31,350 nucleotides of DNA from DATEMK01 sp035275625 (GTDB lineage: Bacteria; Bacteroidota; Bacteroidia; AKYH767-A; OLB10). The notes under the pieces are model-generated. The model saw only the letters and a program-made list of their open reading frames with translations. It made no database searches and was not told the origin of the DNA. Below are positions 18,101 to 24,814 of the stretch, piece after piece (positions within the stretch are counted from its first letter, which is position 1; each line of letters begins with the position of its first letter). The translations under genes were made by a program, and so were the position numbers. The stretch is taken from contig DATEMK010000139.1 in NCBI GenBank assembly GCA_035275625.1, forward strand, positions 1 through 31,350. Direction: 5' to 3'.

Positions 18101-19620
18101 GGGTTGGAGTTTGCCACAAATATTGAAACGCAAACAGAATTGGAAGTCATGACACAGGTAATTATATCCCCGTCATTCAATGTGGTTGAAGTAAATGTAT
18201 TTGAATTGGTGCCGACATTAATACCATTTATTTTCCATTGATATTGAGGTGAAGTTCCCCCGAAAGTAGGGGTTGCCGTAAACGTTACACTGGTTCCCGT
18301 GCAGATGGGACCAGGCGGATTGGCTGCAATGCTCACTGCAGGTGTGGGAACACCTACGCTTGGATTTACAGTAATGGAATAAATCTGGTTAGTTTGCTGG
18401 GGAGGACAGCCATTATCAATCACATTTACATTAAACTGGTAAGGGGCAGGACGTGATTGATTGCAGTCAGTGCTCCAGCAAAACTGGCTGGTCACAATTC
18501 CATTTCCGCTTGCATTGGAAAGTGATGCTGGCGGATTTACAATTGCTGAATTAAAAATATTTCCTGTTGAAGTGAGCCACAGGCTGTCTCCATTCGGATC
18601 TGTGAATGTAATCGGAAAGCATAAAGTTTGTCCTTCATTAATAGTGTAATTCACAATGCCGCTGCCGTTAACAGTTGATAAAACAGGAACATTATTAGGC
18701 GGACAGGGAATAGCGATCAACTGCAAATCTCTTCGCACACTTGCAATAAGAACATTGTTACGGTATTCTTTAATTTCAATGACCACAACAAAAAATCCCT
18801 GGTTTGGGATGAAATATTTAGTTTGCCCTGTATTCACATCAATATTCGCATAGCCTCCCGCACCAAAAGGCTGTGTAACGGAATAGCCGGGATTATATAA
18901 TGATGTTGGAATTGACCATATATAAGGATTGTTATCAATCTGCGGATCAGGTACAGCAATAACAGATGAAGAATAACCAATGAAAGGAATTTCAAATGAA
19001 TATTGAAGTACATCGCCATCCGGATCAACGGCATTGTTGACAACAGTAATTGTGTCGCCTGTGCAAACAAACGGCACAGCAACATCAGCGAAAACCGGTG
19101 AGCTGTTTATGACCGGATTAGCAGGAATGAAGCAATAATATGTCTGACCGATTGAGCCCGGGTTGCTGAGATTAACAATATTACCATTGCGGCAGCATCT
19201 TTCCACCATCAAATGATAACCGGCTGCGCTTGCAGGAAGAAAAATATCCGTTTCATAAATTCCTTTTTCCACGCAAACAGTAGAACTGAAATTACAATTG
19301 GAATTGGGATTTGGCGGTGTTATGAATTGCTGAACAGTTATCGGCATGTTATCTGTTTCAAACCAGGCTTTATCTGCATTAGGAAGCGCGGGATCCTGCA
19401 GGTACACACCCAGCATCATTGACGGATCTAATGCGGCCGTTCCGCCAGAAGTCTGGTCACAATACCGGTAAATCTTTAAAGTAACATGATATTGAGTGTT
19501 TACACCGCTTGGTCCTATGTATTCATACGTAAGGCTTCCGCCCATAAGGTGTGTGGCGACAGCGTTTTGGCGGATTAATAAAAAAATTAACAGGAAAAGC
19601 GTCAGGCAGATTCTTTTCAT
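15061..19620 (-). CDS. Giant Ig-like repeat adhesin of the gliding/T9SS type, N-terminal part
   Basis: The open frame of 1519 residues starts with a signal peptide (KRICLTLFLLIFLLIRQNAVA) and an N-terminal region beginning ATHLMGGSLTYEYIG, seen in many large CHU-type surface proteins of Bacteroidota. Residues about 20-420 hold this region and cadherin-like segments (VDPDGDVLQYSFEIPF; FTDPNGDSLW). Eleven Ig-like repeats of about 91 residues follow, each with two Cys (...GP.C.GT.VTFTA...YQW.VNG...L.SN..C...) that probably form a disulfide. After them comes one more beta domain, then the frame ends at a TGA at 15061 inside what should be a PKD domain. Together with 14601-15112 the intact protein would have about 1672 residues. 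Expected at the cell surface, in adhesion or gliding. Confidence 0.9.
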   Translation of the reverse strand: MKRICLTLFLLIFLLIRQNAVATHLMGGSLTYEYIGPSGVNTQYHVTLKIYRYCDQTSGGTAALDPSMMLGVYLQDPALPNADKAWFETDNMPITVQQFITPPNPNSNCNFSSTVCVEKGIYETDIFLPASAAGYHLMVERCCRNGNIVNLSNPGSIGQTYYCFIPANPVINSSPVFADVAVPFVCTGDTITVVNNAVDPDGDVLQYSFEIPFIGYSSSVIAVPDPQIDNNPYIWSIPTSLYNPGYSVTQPFGAGGYANIDVNTGQTKYFIPNQGFFVVVIEIKEYRNNVLIASVRRDLQLIAIPCPPNNVPVLSTVNGSGIVNYTINEGQTLCFPITFTDPNGDSLWLTSTGNIFNSAIVNPPASLSNASGNGIVTSQFCWSTDCNQSRPAPYQFNVNVIDNGCPPQQTNQIYSITVNPSVGVPTPAVSIAANPPGPICTGTSVTFTATPTFGGTSPQYQWKINGINVGTNSNTFTSTTLNDGDIITCVMTSNSVCVSIFVANSNPIVITVNPFLAPDVTITANPAGPVCSGTNVTFTAVPVNPGPTPVYQWQVNGINVGTNSATYSSSTLTMGSIVSVSLTSNSNCPAAVSNSITMTVNPTLTPSVTIVPDIAGPICPGASVTFTATPVNGGTLPDYQWQVNGINVGTNSDTYTNAIWTNGDVVQVIMTSDAICVTTPTAASNTIVMVVNAPTSPSVSISANPSGTICAGDNVIFTAVPVLGGSSPSYQWKKNGVNVGTNSSVYASSALVNGDAISVVMTSNSSCATTPTATSNIIVMVVTPVVSASVSIAVSPPFPVCLGTPVTFTATPVNGGTAPYFQWQKNGTNVGTNAPLFIISTLLNADKIRVNMTSNKACVSPVSGISNIITANITPLVTPSVIIAAVPAGAICQGTNVTFTAAPTNGGAAPDYQWQVNGINAGTNSPVFSSSSLTNGSIVKVILTSNANCAVPATVNSNNIVMTVNPLIAPSVSIGVSPAGPVCDGTNVTFTATPTNGGAAPNYQWKINGANAGTNLATFSSALLSDGDVITVVLTSNALCVSPAQDTSNAITMTILPVVTPAVAIASNPGSPVCAGANVTFSANGVNGGTNPAYQWTVNGINVGTNQNSYTTNSLQTGDTVQVQLTSNANCLTTPGATSNILVMTVNPLLTPSVTIVSSLDTICPGTNVIYTATPVNGGSSPVYHWTVNGSPAGNNSNTFSSAALNDLDQIRVQLISNIPCYTTPGAYSNYKVIHVHPNLTPNVTIAANINSVICYGTPMIYTATVSNGGASPHFQWMINGINTGSDTSVFSSSTIQNGNVISVILTSNALCVLPPKDTSNLITTLVDPILTPSISISANPAGHFCDGTVITYSTLAVANPGTNPVYQWQVNGSNVATNSNTFITDQLQDLDTLQCILTSSVHCPSVNPVSSNIIIIHRLPPLAPVITGTDELCYGKDAFLHITASGGNNGPYYYSWDNSLGSDTSYIFAATATTTYTVTVSDSCSTPRSISHTIIVDPLPIPGVCNQAGECHHPQPVL
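15352..18349 (-). repeat. Eleven tandem Ig-like coding repeats of about 273 bp
   Basis: The repeats share NGGxxPxYQWxVNGINVGTN and a downstream LTSN..C segment. They are diverged in DNA, so recombination between them is probably slow. The same array makes a ladder of open frames on the plus strand which are shadows, not genes. Confidence 0.85.
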
Positions 19621-19648
19621 TTTATGAGTTGGGGAGTTAATTAAAAAT

Positions 19649-19678
19649 CAAATTTAATAATAAAATTGATTTAACAAA
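19649..19678 (-). promoter_or_regulatory. Promoter of the giant adhesin gene (TTTG-N18-TAAATTTG)
   Basis: On the minus strand a -33 TTTG (19678-19675) is followed after 18 bases by TAAATTTG (19656-19649), a full match to the Bacteroidota housekeeping promoter. The box ends 28 bases before the ATG at 19620. This is the best promoter in the window. Confidence 0.75.
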
Positions 19679-19762
19679 TCAAAAGACTGAAAAAAAGTAA
19701 AATTTTAGAGCGTTATCATCTAAAAGTATTAGGTTCGGGCCATGAAGAGAAGAATAGATTTT

Positions 19763-19770
19763 TAACTTTG
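19763..19770 (+). promoter_or_regulatory. Candidate -7 box (TAACTTTG) of the tRNA gene
   Basis: It lies 16 bases before the tRNA's first base and fits TAnnTTTG. No good -33 TTTG is seen at the expected distance. Confidence 0.5.
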
Positions 19771-19786
19771 TGCTCTAAAAATTTCC

Positions 19787-19860
19787 GGACCCGTAGTTCA
19801 ACTGGATAGAATGACAGATTCCGGTTCTGTTGGTTGGGGGTTCGAATCCCTCCGGGTTCA
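19787..19860 (+). tRNA. tRNA-Arg (anticodon CCG)
   Basis: The 74 bases fold into a full cloverleaf: acceptor GGACCCG/CGGGTTC with one G-T pair, D stem GTTC/GAAT, anticodon stem ACAGA/TCTGT with loop TTCCGGT (anticodon CCG, reads CGG), a five-base variable loop TGGTT, T stem GGGGG/CCCTC with loop TTCGAAT, and discriminator A. The CCA end is not encoded. No duplicated 3' end is seen nearby, so there is no sign of integration at this tRNA. Confidence 0.95.
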
Positions 19861-19975
19861 CAATGTTACTGCATAACCTGGTTTTGTTAATCAGAAAATT
19901 TTTCTTGTGAATGAGAAAAAACTGCAGGGATTGAAGAGCTAATTCCGGAGCTTATTTTTCTACATTCGTATTTGC

Positions 19976-20785
19976 ATGTCAATGGAAATTATCGGGTACT
20001 TCTGTGCCATGCTTGTTGGTGTTTCGCTGGGAACATTAGGAAGTGGCGGCTCAATTCTTACTGTTCCCATAATGGTTTACCTGATGCATGTAAACCCGGT
20101 TGATGCAACGGGATATAGCTTGTTTGTTGTAGGGATAACAAGTGCAATCGGAACAGGGACTTTTATCCGGAAAGACCTGGTAGATATAAAAACAGCCGTA
20201 ATTTTTGCCATTCCTTCCATCATTTCTGTTTTCCTGACCCGAAAATTTCTGATACCTGCTATTCCAAACCCGGTTATTACTGTTTCTTCATTTGTTGTTT
20301 CCAAAGAACTTTTCATCATGCTCTTCTTTGCATTGTTAATGATGGTGGTCGCCTACACCATGATCCGGAATGATGACCTTAAGGATATTGAAGAAATCGA
20401 AATTCGTCAGCCTGATTACTCATGGCTGAAATTTATTGGATTTGTTTCAGGTATCCTGACCGGCTTAACCGGTGCAGGAGGCGGGTTCATAATTATTCCG
20501 GCCCTGGTTTTATTTGCCAAAGTTTCCATCCGGACGAGTGTGGGGACTTCCCTGCTTATCATTACTGCTAATTCATTTATCGGATTTGGAGGTGAATTGC
20601 TGACAAAACATGAAGTAATTGATTATAAATTTTTATTCGCATTTGCTTTCTTTTCTGTAATCGGAATTTTTATTGGTCTCCGTCTTTCATTAAAGATTAC
20701 AGCAACCCAATTGAAAAAAACATTCGGATGGTTTATATTGATTACAGGAATTTATGTGTTTGTAAAGGAATTCTTTTTTCGGTGA
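19976..20785 (+). CDS. TauE/SafE-family membrane permease
   Basis: A 269-residue integral membrane protein with about eight hydrophobic segments. It shows the two related glycine-rich halves of the TauE/SafE family: GVSLGTLGSGGSILTVPIMV near the N-terminus and GILTGLTGAGGGFIIIPALV after a charged central loop (residues about 125-150). Such proteins move sulfite, organosulfonates or other small anions across the inner membrane; the substrate is not readable here. Start: ATG at 19976; a second ATG two codons later is also possible. It converges with the J-protein gene at 20847-21788 with 61 bases between and no sulfur-metabolism neighbour. Confidence 0.9.
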   Translation: MSMEIIGYFCAMLVGVSLGTLGSGGSILTVPIMVYLMHVNPVDATGYSLFVVGITSAIGTGTFIRKDLVDIKTAVIFAIPSIISVFLTRKFLIPAIPNPVITVSSFVVSKELFIMLFFALLMMVVAYTMIRNDDLKDIEEIEIRQPDYSWLKFIGFVSGILTGLTGAGGGFIIIPALVLFAKVSIRTSVGTSLLIITANSFIGFGGELLTKHEVIDYKFLFAFAFFSVIGIFIGLRLSLKITATQLKKTFGWFILITGIYVFVKEFFFR

Positions 20786-20846
20786 ATATATATTCCGTTA
20801 TTTTTTTCAATGCACTCCATCGTTTCAATAAAATCGTTTACAGTTA

Positions 20847-21788
20847 TTACACGGGTGCTTTATTTCTTAGTGCTGCTAATTGTTTAAACAGCTCTATTTC
20901 CTTTGCAGAAAGATTTTTAGGCATCATGATTTTCACTTTTGCATAAAGATCACCAGGCATACCCGGCTTATCATATTTTGGCATTCCTAATCCCTTCAGC
21001 CGGAGTACTGCACCATTGTCTGATTCCTTTGCAATGTCCACCTTGATCAAACCTTTTAAAGTTCTGATGGCGGCTTTTCCTCCGAGTACAGCGGTATAAA
21101 GTTCCACTGGAATATCACAATAAATATCATCGCCTTTTCGCACAAAATGCGGATGTGGTGTAATATGCACAAATGCATGTATATCTCCGCGCTGGCTATT
21201 ATGACTGCCTCTTCCACCCTTGCCTTTAATGCGCAATTGCTGCCCGTCATAAGTACCGGGTTTTAATTTGATTTGTAATTTTTCACCGTCCGTTTCAAAT
21301 TGCCTGACGGTGCCGGTGTATGCTTCTTCAAGCGTAAGATTTATATCCAGCCTGTAATCTGCTCCGCGTGAAGCACGGCCGGGATTGCCTCTGCCGTTGC
21401 CTCTGCCAAAACCTCCTCCGAAAATCTGTTCAAAAAAATCAGAAAAGCCGCTGCCGCCAAAATCAAATTCGGTTTCCGTCTCATAATTACGCGAACCTCT
21501 TCTCTGCTGTTGTGTGAATTGCGACCAATCGAAGTCATTCGGGTTTGCTCCTGTGCGTTCATAGCTTTTCCAATTCTCTCCTAAGGTGTCGTATTTTTTT
21601 CTCTTTTCAGGGTCGCCAAGCACTTCGTTGGCTTCATTGATCTCTTTGAATTTTTCTTCTGCCGGTTTATTATTAGGATTTTTATCAGGATGATATTTAA
21701 CTGCCAATTTGCGATATGCTTTTTTTATTTCATCCGCGGAAGCGTTTTTATTTACTCCGAGGGTCTTGTAATAATCTTTATATTGCAT
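20847..21788 (-). CDS. CbpA-like J-domain co-chaperone (DnaJ class B)
   Basis: A 313-residue protein. Residues 1-70 are a J domain with the HPD motif at 33-35 (KYHPDKN), which stimulates DnaK ATPase. Residues about 107-143 are a Gly/Phe-rich linker (FDFGGSGFSDFFEQIFGGGFG). Residues about 145-305 form the two beta domains of substrate binding (YRLDINLTLEEAYTG, LKLKPGTYDGQQLRIKGKG-like, GDIHAFVHITPHPHFVRKGDD, GMPGDLYAKVKIMMP). The CxxCxGxG zinc repeats of true DnaJ are missing, so it belongs to the CbpA/DnaJ-B type. Cytoplasmic. Stands alone on its strand, 129 bases before the HD-domain gene. Confidence 0.93.
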   Translation of the reverse strand: MQYKDYYKTLGVNKNASADEIKKAYRKLAVKYHPDKNPNNKPAEEKFKEINEANEVLGDPEKRKKYDTLGENWKSYERTGANPNDFDWSQFTQQQRRGSRNYETETEFDFGGSGFSDFFEQIFGGGFGRGNGRGNPGRASRGADYRLDINLTLEEAYTGTVRQFETDGEKLQIKLKPGTYDGQQLRIKGKGGRGSHNSQRGDIHAFVHITPHPHFVRKGDDIYCDIPVELYTAVLGGKAAIRTLKGLIKVDIAKESDNGAVLRLKGLGMPKYDKPGMPGDLYAKVKIMMPKNLSAKEIELFKQLAALRNKAPV

Positions 21789-21793
21789 ACATC

Positions 21794-21900
21794 TACGAAC
21801 TACGAATTTTTACGAATTTACGAATAAAAAAAGGAACGCGGATAACGCGGATGGTGCAGATTAACGCGGATTAAATCTGTTTTTATCCGTTCTATCCGCG
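21794..21900. repeat. Short-repeat spacer: TACGAA units and AACGCGGAT units
   Basis: TACGAA occurs three times in 21794-21816 and a further TTACGAAT ends at 21825. AACGCGGAT occurs at 21835-21843, 21844-21852 and 21863-21871, and its reverse complement half (ATCCGCG) at 21894-21900, giving a possible hairpin. Fifteen bases (21811-21825) recur inverted between era and der at 27491-27505. Confidence 0.65.
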
Positions 21901-21917
21901 ACATCAGCGTTCTATTC

Positions 21918-22511
21918 TTAATGTTGATGTTTGATAACAAAATTAATTAATTGATCAAGAGGAGTACCTGCCCGTTCACAGGCATCACGAATATCATCGC
22001 GCGAAACATTGGCTGCAAAAGTTTTCTCTTTGAACCGTTTCATCACTCCTTTTAATTCCATTCCTTCATACCCATTCGGGCGCATGAGTGAATAAGCATG
22101 AATCAATCCTGACAATTCATCAAACGCATAAAGCATTTTATCCATTTTAGTTTCCGGCTCTACTCCGAAATATCGCGGACCGTGGGATGCAATTGCATGA
22201 ATCACTTCCGGATCAACACCTCTTTTTTCTAATTCTTCAATGATTCGTTTGCAATGTTCATCAGGGTACTGATCCCAATCGGCATCATGAAGCAATCCGG
22301 CCTGTTCCCATTTGTTACAATTTAATTCATCCAGGTTTTCAATTTCTTTTGCCCAGCTTTTCATAAGGTGCGCAACCTGCCGCATGTGCAATTTCAACCG
22401 GTCGTTTTTTACCCAATCATCCAGCAACCGGTTTGCTTCTTCAATTGATAAGATATTTCCTGCATTTTCAGGTTTGCCGAATTGGGACCTTCCTATAGAA
22501 TGAGTTAACAT
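21918..22511 (-). CDS. HD-domain phosphohydrolase-like protein
   Basis: A 197-residue cytoplasmic protein. The HD pattern is visible: H42 in LKLHMRQVAHLM, H75-D76 in AGLLHDADWDQYP, H110 in AIASHGPRYFG and D131 in YAFDELSGLIHAYSLMRP, followed by VMKRFKEKTFAANVSRDDI, a tail typical of a small group of stand-alone HD proteins. HD proteins are metal-dependent phosphohydrolases acting on nucleotides or phosphoesters; the substrate of this group is unknown to me. The first 24 residues are an extension compared with what I expect. The gene starts 3 bases after the stop of the ParE-like toxin gene on the same strand, so the three genes may share a transcript. Confidence 0.85.
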   Translation of the reverse strand: MLTHSIGRSQFGKPENAGNILSIEEANRLLDDWVKNDRLKLHMRQVAHLMKSWAKEIENLDELNCNKWEQAGLLHDADWDQYPDEHCKRIIEELEKRGVDPEVIHAIASHGPRYFGVEPETKMDKMLYAFDELSGLIHAYSLMRPNGYEGMELKGVMKRFKEKTFAANVSRDDIRDACERAGTPLDQLINFVIKHQH

Positions 22512-22514
22512 AAT

Positions 22515-22814
22515 TTACCACCTGATAAGCTTTGAAGAAATAAATTCGCAGATTGTAATTTGAGTTTCAGATTCAATAAAAACAACAGTATATTTTTTTC
22601 TGTAGGTTGCACATTTATAACCCAGCACAGCTCTTTCGGGTTCAATACATAAAGGGAAACGTCTTTTTTCCTCAGCTATCTGCTCAAAAAAATCATAAAC
22701 CGCATCTGAAAACTTATCAGCCGTTACCAGCATACCTTTTGATTCAATGAACCAGGCAATTTGTGCAATACTATCAGCAACGGATTGCTTGATAATTATT
22801 TTTCTTTTGCCCAT
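22515..22814 (-). CDS. RelE/ParE-family toxin
   Basis: A 99-residue protein of the ParE/RelE fold: N-terminal helices (QSVADSIAQIAWFIESKG; TADKFSDAVYDFFEQIA), then RRFPLCIEPERAVLGYKCATYRKKYTVVFIE, the typical beta-sheet with the GYKCATYRKKY strand that faces the partner or target, and a final ITICEFISSKLIRW strand. ParE members poison gyrase, RelE members cut mRNA on ribosomes; the sequence does not settle which. Its start overlaps the last 19 bases of the upstream small gene at 22796-22966, the usual antitoxin-first layout. Confidence 0.85.
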   Translation of the reverse strand: MGKRKIIIKQSVADSIAQIAWFIESKGMLVTADKFSDAVYDFFEQIAEEKRRFPLCIEPERAVLGYKCATYRKKYTVVFIESETQITICEFISSKLIRW

Positions 22815-22966
22815 TGCCTAATTCGCTTTCTGGAATGCGCTCTCGCTTGGGCAACAGTCAGCGTTTTTTCAGGTCTTGATTTCAAAGCTGCCTTTTTTTG
22901 CATGAGCAAATATTCCTTTTCAGGGATAATCACATATTTTTTCTTATCAATTATTAGTGGTGTCAT
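22796..22966 (-). CDS. Small antitoxin-like protein, partner of the ParE-type toxin
   Basis: A 56-residue protein, ATG at 22966 to TAA at 22796. It reads MTPLIIDKKKYVIIPEKEY at the N-terminus, like the beta strands of Phd/YefM-type antitoxins (V-P-EEYE pattern), and ends in a basic, helical tail (LTVAQARAHSRKRIRQWAKEK) suited to bind the toxin. It overlaps the toxin gene by 19 bases in another frame, which points to translational coupling. The length is short but usual for such partners. I name no family with certainty. Confidence 0.75.
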   Translation of the reverse strand: MTPLIIDKKKYVIIPEKEYLLMQKKAALKSRPEKTLTVAQARAHSRKRIRQWAKEK

Positions 22967-22998
22967 TTGTTTTTTTAATATTGTTTCAATTTGTTTCG

Positions 22999-23006
22999 CA
23001 AATATA
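22999..23006 (-). promoter_or_regulatory. Candidate -7 box (TATATTTG) of the toxin-antitoxin pair
   Basis: On the minus strand TATATTTG ends 32 bases before the antitoxin ATG. The -33 element is not convincing. TTTCGCAAAT just around the box is a short imperfect palindrome that could be an operator; this is a guess. Confidence 0.4.
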
Positions 23007-23039
23007 ACTAATGAATTAAAGGAGTTCAGGAATTAATAA

Positions 23040-23753
23040 ATGCCTTACCAGTTTTTCGATTGCAAAGTAATTGACATCATTAACGAGACAGATGTTGTGA
23101 AGCGTTTTTTTATTAAAGTGCCGGATGAAATACGTTTTACTTTTACAGCAGGTCAGTTTGTACGGCTCGATCTTCCGATTGATCATAAAGAAATTGACCG
23201 CAGCTATTCGATTTCATCGCCACCTTCTGATGATAATATTTTTGAACTGCTGATTGTACTCAAGCCATCAGGCATCGGAACAAATTATTTATTTCATCAT
23301 GTAGAAAAAAATTCAACCATTAAAGTTTCAAAAGCGGTTGGTAAATTTCATTTACCTGAAGTTATTGATCTTGATATTTGTTTTGTGTGCACAGGAACCG
23401 GCATTGCCCCGTTGCGTTCTATGCTGCTGGACATATTCAATAAAAATACTCCGCATAAAAATTTGTATTTGATTTTCGGAAACCGTTTGGAAAAAGATAT
23501 TCTTTACAGGAAAGAGATGGAAGATTTGCAGCAAAAACATCCTGAATTCAAATTTATTCCTGTGCTTTCGCGTGATGCAGGCTGGATGGGGCATAAAGGT
23601 TATGTTCACGGAGTGTATGAAAAAATGTTTTCGCATCATCCTGAAATATATTTTTATCTCTGCGGCTGGAAAGAGATGTTGCGTGAGGCCCGGCAGCGCG
23701 TTGCCGAAATGGGATATGATAAGAAGCACATTAAGTTTGAGGTATATGATTGA
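23040..23753 (+). CDS. Ferredoxin-NADP reductase-like flavoprotein
   Basis: A 237-residue cytoplasmic enzyme of the FNR superfamily. Residues about 1-105 are the FAD-binding barrel with RSYSISSPP (54-62), the flavin-binding RxYS motif, and the phosphate-binding SGIGTNYLF (77-85). Residues about 110-237 are the NAD(P) domain: CTGTGIAPLRSML (117-129), IFGNRLEKDILY, YVHGVYEKMF, YLCGWKEMLREARQRVAEMGYDKKHIKFEVYD. There is no ferredoxin domain, so it must work with a separate electron carrier such as ferredoxin or flavodoxin. It converges with the CDF transporter gene, the two stops being only seven bases apart. Confidence 0.9.
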   Translation: MPYQFFDCKVIDIINETDVVKRFFIKVPDEIRFTFTAGQFVRLDLPIDHKEIDRSYSISSPPSDDNIFELLIVLKPSGIGTNYLFHHVEKNSTIKVSKAVGKFHLPEVIDLDICFVCTGTGIAPLRSMLLDIFNKNTPHKNLYLIFGNRLEKDILYRKEMEDLQQKHPEFKFIPVLSRDAGWMGHKGYVHGVYEKMFSHHPEIYFYLCGWKEMLREARQRVAEMGYDKKHIKFEVYD

Positions 23754-23765
23754 ATACATTCAATC
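23748..23765. terminator. Perfect 18 bp palindrome over two convergent stop codons
   Basis: GATTGAAT-AC-ATTCAATC. The arms contain the TGA of the reductase gene (23751-23753) and, on the other strand, the TGA of the transporter gene (23760-23762). It could serve as a weak bidirectional terminator, although no long T run follows. Confidence 0.45.
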
Positions 23766-24761
23766 CAAATGATGTTTTTTATTCCGCATCATGTTTCCAG
23801 CATTCCATTCCACTTCTTTTTGAAACTCTTTTAACCTGTATTGGGGATCATTCACCCTGCAAATGTTGCAGGGCTTTTGCATGCACGGATCGGTATGAAC
23901 AAAGAGTTCAATTTTATTATCAAAATTTTCATTCAGAATTTTTTCGACCTGTGTTACTTCATCATGCACTTCCTGCAATGTTGCATAAAAAGGCAGTGTT
24001 AAATGACAATCAATATGCAAATAGTGCCCAAACTTCTGCACGCGCAAATTGTGCACATCAATCCATGCCGGGCGCCTGTTGGTTTGCATAACCGTTGCTA
24101 TTTTATGGATCACATTCATATCCGCCCTGTCGAGCAGGGTATCCATAGATTGTTTTGTCATTTTATAACCGCTGTACATAATATGAATGGAAAGTAAAAT
24201 GGCAAGGGCGCTGTCAATCCAATAATACCCGGTGAAACGATAAATAATTAAACCGGTGATGATGGCTGCCGTTGTGAGGCTGTCAATGATAAAATGTTTT
24301 CCTTCGGCTTTGAGCACATCGGCATTTAATTTTTTTGCTTTTGCATTCAGGTATTTTCCCATTAAAAACAAAATGACTCCCGATGCAGCAGTGATGATGA
24401 TGCCCAGGTCAACTTCCACAATTTCATGCGCTGTAAAAAGGTTCATCACCGATTTGATGACAATAAAAATTCCTGTGCAGAATATCAATGCGCCTTCAAA
24501 ACCTACAGCCACAAATTCCATTTTGCCATGACCGTAAGGATGATCGCTGTCTTTTAATTTAGAAGAATACATGACGGAATAAAGCGCAAACCCGCTTGCG
24601 GCTATATTGACAAATGATTCGAGCGCGTCCGATAAAATGGCATTGCTGCCTGTTACAATAAATGCATACAACTTGATGAGCATCACCACAATGCCCAGCG
24701 TGAGCATGAGGCGCAGGGAATGAAGCTTGCCTCTTATTACAGATGTGGTTTTGACGGACAC
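23760..24761 (-). CDS. Cation diffusion facilitator (CDF) family metal transporter
   Basis: A 333-residue inner-membrane protein with six membrane segments and a C-terminal cytoplasmic domain (residues about 210-295: TLLDRADM...WIDVHNLRVQKFGHYLHIDCHLTLP...VHTDPC). CDF proteins export Zn, Fe, Mn or Co in exchange for protons. In helix 2 the site reads SDALESFVNIAAS (D45, E48, N52), where E. coli YiiP has two Asp at the E48 and N52 places; helix 5 keeps H156-x3-D160 (HFIID). DHPYGHGKMEF after helix 2 is the classical loop. The C-terminal end adds C293, C298 and C301 and a His-rich tail (KKHHLD), a possible extra metal site. Metal not decided. Confidence 0.92.
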   Translation of the reverse strand: MSVKTTSVIRGKLHSLRLMLTLGIVVMLIKLYAFIVTGSNAILSDALESFVNIAASGFALYSVMYSSKLKDSDHPYGHGKMEFVAVGFEGALIFCTGIFIVIKSVMNLFTAHEIVEVDLGIIITAASGVILFLMGKYLNAKAKKLNADVLKAEGKHFIIDSLTTAAIITGLIIYRFTGYYWIDSALAILLSIHIMYSGYKMTKQSMDTLLDRADMNVIHKIATVMQTNRRPAWIDVHNLRVQKFGHYLHIDCHLTLPFYATLQEVHDEVTQVEKILNENFDNKIELFVHTDPCMQKPCNICRVNDPQYRLKEFQKEVEWNAGNMMRNKKHHLD

Positions 24762-24772
24762 AGCGGGGGCTT

Positions 24773-24814
24773 AAGGTTTAAGGTTTAAAGTTTAAAGTTT
24801 GAAGTTTAGAGTTT
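24773..24814. repeat. Six tandem 7 bp units (A/G)A(A/G)GTTT
   Basis: AAGGTTT, AAGGTTT, AAAGTTT, AAAGTTT, GAAGTTT, AGAGTTT in direct order, running into the last codons of the gene at 24806-25786, whose stop codon lies in the array. Confidence 0.8.

Noticed and set aside
15542..18241. Ladder of plus-strand open frames over the adhesin gene
   Set aside because: They recur with the Ig repeat period and are shadows of the minus-strand repeats.
19787..19975. Integration site at the tRNA-Arg gene
   Set aside because: No integrase and no repeated tRNA 3' end in the window.
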